64,000 bases of DNA from Saccharina japonica. Lineage: Eukaryota; Sar; Phaeophyceae; Laminariales; Laminariaceae. The notes beneath the pieces are model-generated. The model was not told the DNA's origin. It was given only the letters and a program-made list of their open reading frames with translations, and made no database searches. Positions within the stretch are counted from its first letter, which is position 1; each line of letters opens with the position of its first letter. A program made the translations under genes and the position numbers. This document shows, in pieces, positions 36,101 to 48,306 of this stretch. The stretch spans positions 1-64,000 of the forward strand of contig MEHQ01004509.1 of assembly GCA_008828725.1 (NCBI GenBank), written 5' to 3'.

Positions 36101-39100
36101 TGGCCAGGGTTGCCTGTTGCCGATGGCCACGCGGCTGGATTTCAGTGCTACCAGAACAGGGTCCAATTGAGCCCTTCATTGGTACTGTTAAAGCCAAACA
36201 TAGGTGAAGCTTGAAATGAGTAGATGGTGAGAGGTTGATCTGGGACCTCGTACGATCGGGCGCCCGCCATTCAGAAGGAAGACCAGGCAGCTTTTTCTCG
36301 AGTTCAATATACAGAGTCCCTGTACATAGCTCACAAAGAATACAAACCGACCAGTACTCTCGCGCTATATATGTACTGCTTACCTTCCGCGTGTAGTTGT
36401 TGCACGTTGAACTTGTTTATGGGTAAACAGTTTGGGATATATCAGTACGTGGTTTGATGAGGCAAACCCTAACAAAACACACTATAGCCGGCGTCGTTCG
36501 CACATTGGTCTGGTCTTCCGGGGAAACCGTTTTCATATAATATGCTTCGAGGTTAACGCCCTAGTGATTGTCAGCCCCGAAGGAAGCTTGAAACATGTGC
36601 TCGACTGTCACATATTTGGTTTTGTACTGGCCGCCAGGAATGCGTTAATTGAGTGTAATGTCGCCTCAATTTTCAGTTGTAGCCCTACGTCTCGCGCTAG
36701 CAGCGAAATTGTGTCCCGAAACGATTCTATTAATTTTTGCAATCGCAGAACGGCAGAAATAGTTGATGGGCCCCGTTCGAGTGTGATGCCGCACTCCGTC
36801 CCGCCGCATTGCATGACCGGTCATTATCCACTGCTCTGAGAGAGAAGGTTTTGTTGAATTCAAATAATGCTGCACATGATAAATGTCGATACCTGCGCAA
36901 TAAGCTCAACATCAGAACACACCTTCCTGTACTATATGGGATTGCACGGTAGATGCCGACTTACATTCACCACGTCGAACCTGCGTGAACGTACATGTTG
37001 GCGTTATCGGGAAACGTTGGGATTACTCTTGTACGGTGAACATAACTACAGGTAACTTAGATATTCTTGGTTAAGCGTTACACACAAAACGTTGACCGAC
37101 GTTAATAATGTCGGTCAAAATGCTTCTGAACATTATTGGGTTAGAAAAATTGTGCAAAATACTGCTGGCATGACCAGGAATTTGGTACCAGCGAGCAGCT
37201 GGCCTATGGTTTTGAGGCATCACTTTTGAAACCTCCAAACTAATGAACGAACATGCGCCTGTGAACGGTATGTCGTCGCACCGTCTCCGTTGACACCGAC
37301 ATCGATTAGGTATCTCAACCAGAACACGCTGGAAGACATTACAGCCAGCATCTTCACTGATCTGACCGCTCTGGAAGTCCTGTGAGTATCCTGAATATAT
37401 GTTCCTGTAAGTGGTTGGCATCGTGTTTCAGGTGTAGGATGCTACGCCGAGAGCAAGCAGCCAAAAGGACAATTGCTCCGCGCGCGACGCAAGCCCTCGG
37501 TTGTCTCTGGGCTGGCTCAGGCTGCATGGGCGCTTCCCTTCGAAGGTTGTGTGATAACACACGGAGGTAGCTGCACAGGCCGGTGCGGTCGGCTCGAAAG
37601 CAAGCAAGTACAAGCAGATGCATTCGCATATATGTATTTTCGGCTGGTGGTTATTGTTTCAAGACGCCCTTTACGTCGCGGGAACACAAGTCAGGAACAG
37701 TGAACGTGATGGTGTCCAGTGTAGACGTCAAGCAGTATGGCAGGCAGGACAGATAAGTAGAAAATGTATACACAATACTTTGAAGAGCGTAGGTTGCTGA
37801 TGTTGGTCTCTCGCCATCTATGCTCTCGAAGCCTTCCTCGTCAACCCCGTGAGGTCTGATATGCTTCTGAAGTTTACCTCCATTCTGGAACCGCGGGTAA
37901 AGTCCCTTGCTGCCTCCAGACTGTTATTAAGAATTATACGGATAGTGTACATTAGGCGTAGAATTCATTGTAGACTCCGAAACGTATCCCTAGAAGAAAT
38001 ACCCTATTGTGGAATATAACACTGAATTATCTGCTACAACGCTGGTTGTTGTTTAACTGCTGTGATTTGGTCTACACCATCTCTAATGATGCTGGGCATG
38101 GAAGCGGTAGCTCGGCAGCCTCCTATCTCTCTACATATGTCATGCTTGAAAACAAGCGCGGTGAAGAACGTAACCGTATCATGAAAACCGATTACCAGGA
38201 TGGCGAGCGGCTTGTTTGCTCATTTCGACGCTTACGGTGAATAGCGGAGAGAACGCACCCCCGTGCGACCGTTAATGAAATAGATCCCTTCTGGTAGTTT
38301 CGGCGCAAATCTGGGCGTTCTCTCCGATTAAAGGACGATATGACCGACCCATTGTGCAAATCTTATTCACGTACTTCGTTCTTTGGTTTTATACGCACGC
38401 CCTGTGCGTTCGCTGAAACGCGTACTATTCTGAATACATTCGAAGCGGCTATACATGGCGCCGTGCGACGTATACCAACAAAATACCATACATTGACTCG
38501 TCCATTGACTTGTCTGCACTACTGTTGTGTACAGGATCCGCGTTATGTCAGCATATTTAGCCGGAAGAAAGTGTTCGTACAGCGAATTTCAGTACACACA
38601 TACAACACCTCAATGCGGTAGAATGCGAGCTCAAGTTTTGGCAGTGGGACAACTACTAGCTGCGATGCGGTTGCCGGCTGGAAATCATTCATGCCGTCCG
38701 TCGTTTTTTTCTGTTGGAACAGGGACCTGAGCGAAAACATCATCCGGTCCATCAACGTCGATACTTTCTCGACTTTGGGGGATCTCGATGATCTGTGAGT
38801 GGGCAATTGAGGCAGGGGTTTGCCTCAACCTCCATTCGAATACACCACCCCCCCTTTCGGAGGGTAGCGTCCCTTAATGGGCGATTAGAGCGAACAAATA
38901 CGAATAATCGTTCAATTCCGTTTTGGTGAAGACACCCATTAATGATGCAAATGCTTTTATTGTCCCTGTCTGCATTTGGGCAGCGTGATCCAAAGCGTTT
39001 TATCCCGGCCTTGTCTCATGGGCCAGCGTGTTGTCTCAGGAGCAGTATTGCTCCTACATTATTTTCATCACGAAGTACGCCTCTTACTCAAACACAACTC

Positions 39101-42100
39101 CCCATGCCTCTGGTACCCAAAGACGACGAACTTGAAACAGGGCAATTCGTCCAGCTGTCGATACTGTTTCAACTCAAATGCTCGCCGAGTGCGATCACTC
39201 GTAGGTGAAGCTACTTTGGCTTCGAATTCAACCGTCGGTGGCGTCCTACGCGGCCACAGTGAAAGTGCTGCTGCGCAAATAGGGAAAATGCTTCTTTAAT
39301 ATACATAATATCTGTATGTTTAACAGCGCGAAGCTGAGTGACTGGTTTAAGCCATCACCACCGAGGGCACGTTACAAACCATAACCGGAATTTCCCTGGT
39401 GCACGGTTATTGTCGCGCCGTCCCCGTTTGTGCTGAAATGGAGTAGGAATCTCGAGTCCAACCAGCTGGATACCCTTCAAGGAAACATGTTCGCTGGAAC
39501 CCCGGTTCTGCAATCCCTGTGAGTATCCCAATACTAGTTTATCCTGAGATGCCAGCCGTTGCGTCCTCTTGTCAATCAGTTAGGTTTACAGGAAGCAAGC
39601 ACTTCATCATTTGACGGAGGGTGGGATTTCACCTCGGTTGTCCCTAGAGTGGCTCAGGCTGAACAGGCTATTGGCCTGTCTATAATCACGTGCTGCGACT
39701 GTCGTCACCACCTGAAAACTCTTTTCCGAGTAGCGACTATCCTTTTCGCCATACCCAGGTTTGTTGTTTGAGATTGCATTCAGTACTGGTGGTATACCGC
39801 CACTAACCTGGAACCAAGGGTTTTATTAATCTCCGGTCGAATCAATCCATTGATTCGTGGTGTCCAATGTTCAATATAATTTCGTGCGCCCGTTGCTCGA
39901 CGCGAATTCGTGTGTATCCAGCTTGTACCTGAGAACATCTTAACTTGCACTTACAGTACATAAGTCCTCTTTCTCAAGTCGGAATACTTCTCCCACTAGC
40001 CACCAGCCCAGTGTTCTACTAGGGTTTCAACGTTTACGTGGATTTGTGTGTAACAAAATATACTACGATGCTTTCTCAATATCTTCCAGAACATTTAGCG
40101 ATGGCCAGGGTTGCCTGTTGCCGACGGCCACGCGGCTGGATTTCAGTGCTACCAGAACAGGGTCCAATTGAGCCCTTCATTGGTACTGTTAAAGCCAAAC
40201 ATAGGTGAAGCTAAAATTGAGTAGATGGTGAGAGGTTGATCTGGGACCTCGTACGATCGGGCGCCCGCCATTCAGAAGGTAGACCAGGCAGCTTTTTCTC
40301 GAGTTCAATATACAGAGTCCCTGCACATAGCTCACAAAGAATACAAACCGACCAGTACTCTCGCGCTATATATGTACTGCTTACCTTCCGCGTGTAGTTG
40401 TTGCACGTTGAACTTGTTTATGGGTAAACAGTTTGGGATATATCAGTACGTGGTTTGATGAGGCAAACCCTAACAAAACACACTATAGCCGGCGTCGTTC
40501 GCACATTGGTCTGGTCTTCCGGGGAAACCGTTTGCATATGATATGCTTCGAGGTTGACGCCCTAGTGATTGTCAGCCCCGAAGGAAGCTTGAAACATGTT
40601 CTCGATTGTCACATATTTGGTTTCATACCGGCCACCATGAATATCATAATGGAGTCAAACGTCGCCTCAATTTTCAGTTGTAGCGCTACGTCTCGGCGCT
40701 TTCAGCGAAATTGTGTCCCGCTAAACCACAGGCCTTCAAAAAGGTCAGCAAGAGATAGGCGTTTCCATCCGAAAACAAGAACTTACTTTTTATTTCGTTT
40801 GTGAACAAGGTAGGTGCAGACACGCGAAGGCATGCTCGTAAACGACCTTGCGCAAAACGTTGAAGAGATGACTTCGTAGTATCAAGTACGAAACAGTTAA
40901 CGTTAAAACATAGAGTCTTTTTTTAACCTAAGTAATTACCATGTACCTGGTATGAGGCAGCTGTATAACTCAAACGTCTGCTCTGCAAAAAAGCAACACT
41001 GTTGACGGTATTTTGACGAGATTGGTCCTGACCATTGGCGCACGAGCCCTGTGATTCCCTCTCGACCCGTTCACTAAGGGCGGTTTGTGTTGCGTTTCTT
41101 TTCACCTGGAATATGGGATTTCTCAAGGCTAAAATAATGTACCAGGTACTTTTTTCATACAGCGAAATACCCGAGGATCAAACAAACCTATAAAACACAC
41201 TGTTCGGCGACCGGACGAAACGGGCTGACAGAACACGTTCTCATAGTTTCCGGATGTTTCTCCCAATATCCGCGTGAACGTCCGGCCAGAAAGTGTTTTT
41301 CCCAATACTCGATGAACCGGTATTTGCAAGTAATATAGTCTACAGTCTACTTCATGTATGAACTCTAAAATAGATATAACAGGATGGTTTCGTTTGCTTG
41401 GTATACGTTGTATCTTTTCCTCCAATGATATGTTGCATGGGCCCAATCATTCTTCTTACAGTACAGCTACCAAATCAAACCCTATACCTGTACCATCTTT
41501 AATTCTGCCGTTCCTGTATAAACCAATTTCGCTAGCCACCGCCGGTCGTACGCTCTTCAAAGGTATGTATCGTCCAATATTTCACTCCTTGCTGCTGAGA
41601 GGACCTGATTGTCTCCGCCCCCTGCGAGCCAACATGCGCATATGACAAGACGTAGGGAGGCTATACTGGCCAATATATATTTATAAACATATATATATAT
41701 ATAAATATACATACAGGGGTCCGCATGAAAGTTAGACCTGTTTTGTTTTCAATTCTTCCGATACCTTTACTGAAAGAACGAAGACAACAAATCACACGCC
41801 GTTTGTGTCCAACGGTGCCGTGAGTAAAAATGAAAATTCGCGTTTTTTCGTTTTTTTTTTTCCATGTCTTTTTTGTTTAGTATTCACCTTCGAAGGCAGA
41901 TTTCGTATAGGATTCCAAATGGCCTATTTTCAATACACCTATTTCCCGAAGGCTAGGAAAACCACATTCTAGACACGATAATAAAAATGTAATCACGGAC
42001 AATTGTAGTGATAGGCTATGCGATCATCATGCAACTTGTTTAGGTGAAAAATATTCATTTTTGATGGCGCTGAAAACATTTCCGTTTCTGGGTTTTTCCT

Positions 42101-45100
42101 TACTACTAGGCTGATGAGAATCTCCGCCGCTCCGACGACCTCACGACACCATCGACCATCCTTCGTAGCCGCGGTCGGCCATGGCCGTATTCATTTAAAC
42201 CTATGAAGATAACATTTCAAAGGATTTCTCGGCATCTCGAAATACGTTGAGTTTGGCTGCTAGACCTTCAACCCAGTTAACGTGTATTCTTCCTGGTCAA
42301 GATTTTCCCCACCAGCCGTCATTTTAAAATGTATCCTGTCATTGTGGCACGGTGTACGCTCTGGAAACCCTTGATACAGACAAGGTTGACCAGGCCAAAA
42401 TCTGGCAATCATAGAACGGGCAGAAATAGTTGACAGGTCCCGTTGGAGTGTGAGCCGCTCCGCTGCAGTACATGCCTGGTGATTGTCCACTGCTCTGAGA
42501 GATGGTTTTATTGAACTTATTCAATGATGCACAAAGTAAATGTTTACGCAATAATCTCGACATGAGAAAATACCTCCCTGTAATACTAGGAATTGCACAG
42601 TAGATGCCGACTTACACTCACCACGTCGAACCTGCGTGAGCGGTAAAAATTGGCGTTGTCGGGAAACGTTGGGATTACCCTTGTACTGAGAAAAGTATTT
42701 ACTTAAGAATTGTTTGTTTAACGTTACCGAGAAAACGTTGACGGACGTGAAAAATGTCGGCCAAAATGTTGTTGAACTTCGTTCAGCTACCGTCATCGTT
42801 ATAACGTGCAGTTATTGATACCATGTTTTGTGCGACGATGTATGTCTAGCGATCATTTCCGAAACCGGCCTCTCCATCTCCGCCCCCCGTTGTGTGCTAT
42901 TTCAGGAACATAGCTTCCAATATGTTGAACAGGATACCCGTGGATGCCTTCACGGGTTTATCAGCTCTGGGACAACTGTGAGTGCCTTTGGACGTCGTTC
43001 CCGTGATGTGATCATTCCTGAGCCGAGAGGGGGGGCACCTGAACGAGTTCTGGAGCTACTGTGACAGATGCTCGCCGTCTCGCCAAAAACATATCACGTG
43101 TGCTATTCACCTATCGATCTACACTACATACACATATGCGTACTATGGCACCGATTGGTGATATAGCTGGGTATGGCATCTGGTGGCCCCGGTGGTCTCG
43201 TGGTGGCTATACCTCGCAACTACAGAAGTAACGTCAAGGTCGTTGGTGATGATTCTGCCAACCAGGACTGATATTCGTGGAAAGCTTTACTGGCAACAAA
43301 CGCATAAAATATCGCGTGTATACATACTTTGACGACGCTACTCTACTGTAGTTAATTAGGGAGAAAAATACTCGAGCCAACCCGCTATGAACATGAAGGC
43401 ACGCACCGCAGTGGGGAAGGGGGGGGACAGCGCGCTAGGTTACCCATGGATCGAGATACGAAGGGAAACACTTGAACCACTGGGGCGAACATGATGTACT
43501 TGAGGGAACCAATAAACACACACCCTAGGACCTTACCGCCATCGAATCTATTAATAGCCACCTCTACGCCTTTGTAGGAAGGACCTAGAGTAGGTGGCAG
43601 GCAATCGCTGTGACCATAGGACACGAGTGACAAGACCGCAAATACATTTCGGTGTATAACATCACACCTAACCGTAGTTTGAGCGAGAAATCTCTAGGGG
43701 TACCATCATAAAGGGAAACTGTATGGTCTATGGTATATCGCAGAACAAAGCTTTGGGTGTGACAGCTACGCGCACAAGGCAAAATATGTACTGCTAGGGC
43801 CTTATGAACATTTGACAAAACTACCGTAGGTCATATTGTTTTAGGGATAGGATGTTTTCCAGATTTCTCGTACACTTGCTTGAGATGCTTCGGCGGTGCA
43901 CTACACGTATTTGAGGCGGAGGAGGGTGTCGGTTAATCTCCCTGAGGTATCAATTGTTTTCAAAATGCGGAACCGTAGGCAAGACAAGACGTATACATAG
44001 TTTTTGCAGCGATGGCAAGAACTAGCGTAGCCCTCGCCTGGATTCACATTCCGTACGGTGAGCCTCGATTGTTCACGACAAAAACAAGAATGGGTTTAAG
44101 AAATATAAACCCGCCAACAAGATAGGAAATTGCAAACAAAAAACAACAGCAGCAAATCGACGTCCGCACGAGAAACGAAAGGCTCGAAAAGGGTGGAAAA
44201 ATGTAACCCGAGGCAAGCGTGGGTTCAGAGGTTCGATAGATACAAAACCGCCCTTCGAAAGTAATAGTAGCTGCTGATATCTTACCAAATGTGGATGTGT
44301 CTTTGTGAAGAGCAGCTTACGTGCGCACACTAAATCACATTGAGCGTCGGAAACGAATGACGGATCGTACTAACGGGCCCTATATGCCGTGTGCTACCTC
44401 TTTGCCACTTCGCATGATCAGGAATCTAGGTAGTAACGCTCTGACGACACTTCCTGCTGGAGTGTTTGACGGCGTGGGTTCGGGCTCATCACTGCAAACA
44501 CTGTGAGTGCCGCTGCTCCTTCTTCCAGACCGATCATGACTGCGCTTTGATGGTTGGCAGGCGGAAAGTGTGTGCATTTGCACCGCTCCCAATATGACCG
44601 CCGGTCGAGCGGACCCAACCTGTACGTACGTGTATTTCGGATACAAGAACGGCTATTCCACATTCACCCTGTCGATTGCCATAGATAAACACACACACAT
44701 TGTCCATCGGCCAGGGGTCTTCAATTTCAGCCGCACTCGAACGCGTCCGCTAGTGGCAAACGCAGGTAAGCCATTATCGGTGAGGAGACCAGGAAGCTGC
44801 CTATAATGCACATCAAATACACGCCAGATACTCTAGTGCTGGTCTTTGAAGACTTCACCGCGTATACCACAGAGGAGTGACCCGTACCTTCATTGGTACG
44901 CACCACGCCCGCAGACACATACTTCGTATTTATTTAATATTTGAATGGAAACCCAGATTGTGTCGTGATCCAAATCGAATTCACCACAATGCAAATGGCC
45001 AGCAATACACATGGGCAAGGCATCGCACAACATGTGAAATACTATAATTCCGGGTGACACATGGAAACCCACGATCTCTATAGACCTGTATCAAACTGCC

Positions 45101-48100
45101 GAGTGCCGCAAATAGCCACCCGACTCGGTGCGCCACAAGGCAGGTCCCAAACAACATGTGAAAAAAGCGAGGTAAAACGCCAGACCGCAAACCCCATCAC
45201 TAAGCCGCAATCAAAATTCCCACCCTGAAGAATTCCAAAGCCAAACAGCATTCCCAACCACAATCACAAGTAATTCCCAACGTAAACCATTAACCCCAGA
45301 ATCAAATAAATAAATGTCGGGTCCACGTGTGGACCTCCCAAAAACAAGGGAGAGGATTATTGTAACCTCTTTGATCAGTATCGATCGCACCATTTTAACA
45401 TAGATATCATACCGCCAAATAACATCGGCTCCCTTTTGTACGGTTGTAAGAGTACAGCAACAGCGCGGCTTTGATGCATCATACCTCACATAGCGCTGGC
45501 ATCGGAAGAAAACACGGAGTCGACAAACTACTGGAAGTGGACTCAAAGTTAAACTTAGTATATGTATCAGTGGGCGATTCCCTTGAACGTTGTTCGGAGT
45601 TAGAAAACAGCGGAAGTGAACTAAACGATTTATCAATCAATGCCGTAACCATATCGCCGAGAACAACTGAAGTCGCAAGTCATATCTTCAAGCATGTACT
45701 TGATACATGCCCAACAGTCCTACGTACTCGTAGCCCACACAACGTAATGCCAAGAACACCACGCACAACGAAGCAGCAAAGGAAACTTCCACAAGTTCGC
45801 CACAAACTCACGGTTAAAGCGGAACATCCCAGCGCACAGCTATTTATTTTAAACGTAGAACCGGCATGTCTTTTGCCGGCCGTACGTATGAACACGAAAC
45901 TAAACGCGTTAGATACACGTTGAAGAAATGTCCATTTTGAAGAAAAACGATACACAAGAGGCCAGCGCACCGATCTCCCACATTGTTTACATTTTCAGTT
46001 TATTTCCATGGAAAGGAAGTAGTTTCAGCATTCATGAAATTGTTTGCAATTCCAGGGAAGTTAAAGCTACTTCCATGGAAGTACTACATCTTCTGGCTGT
46101 AGTACTGTTTACTTCCATGGAAGCAAAAATACTTTTTATGAAACTAAAGAACTTCTTGGTAGAAAAATAGCATCCATGGATGTCATTTACTTCCATGGAA
46201 GTTTTTAAGTGTGTCATGAAAGCGAGAGGGCATGGAGGCACTGCTTTAATAGGAAAAAAGAGAGAAAAAGAGACATTTCCAAGTCTTGCGTAGGTTTTTT
46301 CTTCACATGTCGCTCAAGTTTTCGAGTTTTGTTTCGTTTTTATCAGATGCCATGTGCCTCCTGCTGCGACGCCACCACGAATGCTACAGTTTGAACCTCG
46401 GCATGAAAATAGGCTCAGTCGAACAATCTTGTGTAGAGCTATCGCAGGTACTAAAATCAGCTCAATGCGTGGGTGCATGTGAGATATATGCATCATCTAG
46501 CGGAAGAGTTTTCCCTGAAAAATACACGTTATGTTTCCTTTCAAAGTGAGTGGTACATCACAGCATACTGCTCTAGTAAATGCAGGGCTAGCGCCACAGG
46601 CGGAGACGTGGCTGTACCACAAGTATTGGAATATCCAAACAAGCGTTCGGAACATATTTGATCTAGTCAAGGTCTACCAAACGCTACCACGGATGCGATG
46701 CTTGTCTCACGGCACGCCTTCACGGTTGCGAAGCTTCAGCGCCAGAAAGAAATACAAATCAGTATATATCGAACCGCATATATATATATATATATATATG
46801 CACTGTCCTCCAGTAGCACCATGCCAACCAATCCCCGGTCATGATTCTTCACAGCAAAACAATACAACAAAACCATGCCCGTAACGTTTTTGAACTGGTC
46901 TTCCTTCCAGACGTTTACGTTGGTCTCGTTAACGACAACCTGTTTAACTCCGACGGTGCTGCATGGAGCATGTCGCCATATCACACATCATGCAAGGATT
47001 TCTCAAACATCTCTAGCACACTTGTTTTGGCAGCACGGACTTCCTATGTGTTTCCCTATTTTAACTCGTACACTAATCTGCAAACATTGGCTTGCCAATA
47101 CCCTGTGGCACAACACGCACCTGGGTAGACACATCAGTACCTGAAACATGCATAAACAAGTCAGCAGTGATTTTGTTTTAACACATACGTTATGCATTTC
47201 GGTATAATCAAGCTACCAACAGCCCCGCCGTTTTTGTGGAAGCAAGATGTGAGGCTTCCAATAGCGACTGGTTATATACATATAGAAGGCAGTACGAGTA
47301 TCACAACAAGCATCCACATCTTACGCAGGACTTTCCAACGCACCCTTTAACCCGCAATCAATATTGGTTGCTTGAGCACACCAGTACACAGTAGCCTGAC
47401 ACATCATGCACTGTTGCTGTACAATCATATCGCCGCCGGGGCAGGGTTTCATTACATATATCCTGGTAAAATTGAAGTTAACGAGAAACCAGCAGCTGCG
47501 GTAGTGTAACTGTATGTTTTTTAAATGTACCATACGAAGCACCAGGCACACCCGAACTACACTCCGCGCTCTAACTGAGCAGCCCAGACACAGGGAAGCT
47601 CAACAACATAACGATACAGACCCAACCGACGAAACATATCGGTCACACTCAAAATATAACTGACTTTTTTCCTGGATGAAATGAAAGGTGGGCTCTTCAA
47701 GCCAACTCCAATTAAATTGCATGCTGCTGCCATTGGTGCTGCAGTTATTGCTGCTGCTGCTGCTGCTCGTGTTCTCCTTCTTCTCGAGCTCCAGCTCTCC
47801 CCTTTCGTCACGGCCCCACTCCCAACCGCAGCAAGCCCGGCCCTTTTGCTTGAGTCGAAGGAGTAGGGTGATCCAGTCTGCCCCAATTCCTGCTTGTGCT
47901 TCGCCCCCCCCTCCCCCCACCGTTCTTCTCTGCAATGACGCCGCCACAGTCACACTGCTGATGTGGCTGCTGCTCGGTGTGTATACTATAGGAGAAGTGC
48001 CAGCAATATCATGCTCCGCTTCTTCATGCTCGCGCCCCTGTTGCGTTTGCACCGACTACGAAGGAAGCGTGACCGTTCCACTAGCACCACCAAGCTCACG

Positions 48101-48261
48101 TGCGCCAGGCGCGTGGAGCTGCGGTAGTACAGACAACGCAAACGTTGCACCACCATCATCAAGTGTCCGTTTCCATGATGCCATGGCACCTGGACCCGAC
48201 TCCTCTTCCTCTCGCGCTCGTCTTGAACTCCAATACATGCAACATTTGTTGATCCGTTTAC

Positions 48262-48306
<45 letters not shown>

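Larger units (their letters stand above)
37150..40700 (+). repeat. Segmental duplications, copy 2 (LRR exons 14-16)
   Basis: Contiguous counterpart of three stretches seen earlier: 29.44-31.02, 32.28-32.87 and 35.33-36.69 kb, in the same order and orientation. This copy is more compact because it lacks the intron insertions of the first. Confidence 0.85.

Noticed and set aside
41698-41725. Tc1/mariner insertion starting CAGGGGTCCGCATGAAAG next to TA
   Set aside because: No inverted partner end or transposase frame found downstream, so only noted.
43165-43240. tRNA-like GGCCCCGGTGGTCTCGTGG
   Set aside because: No B box or pairing stems at the right distance; similarity is limited to one short block.
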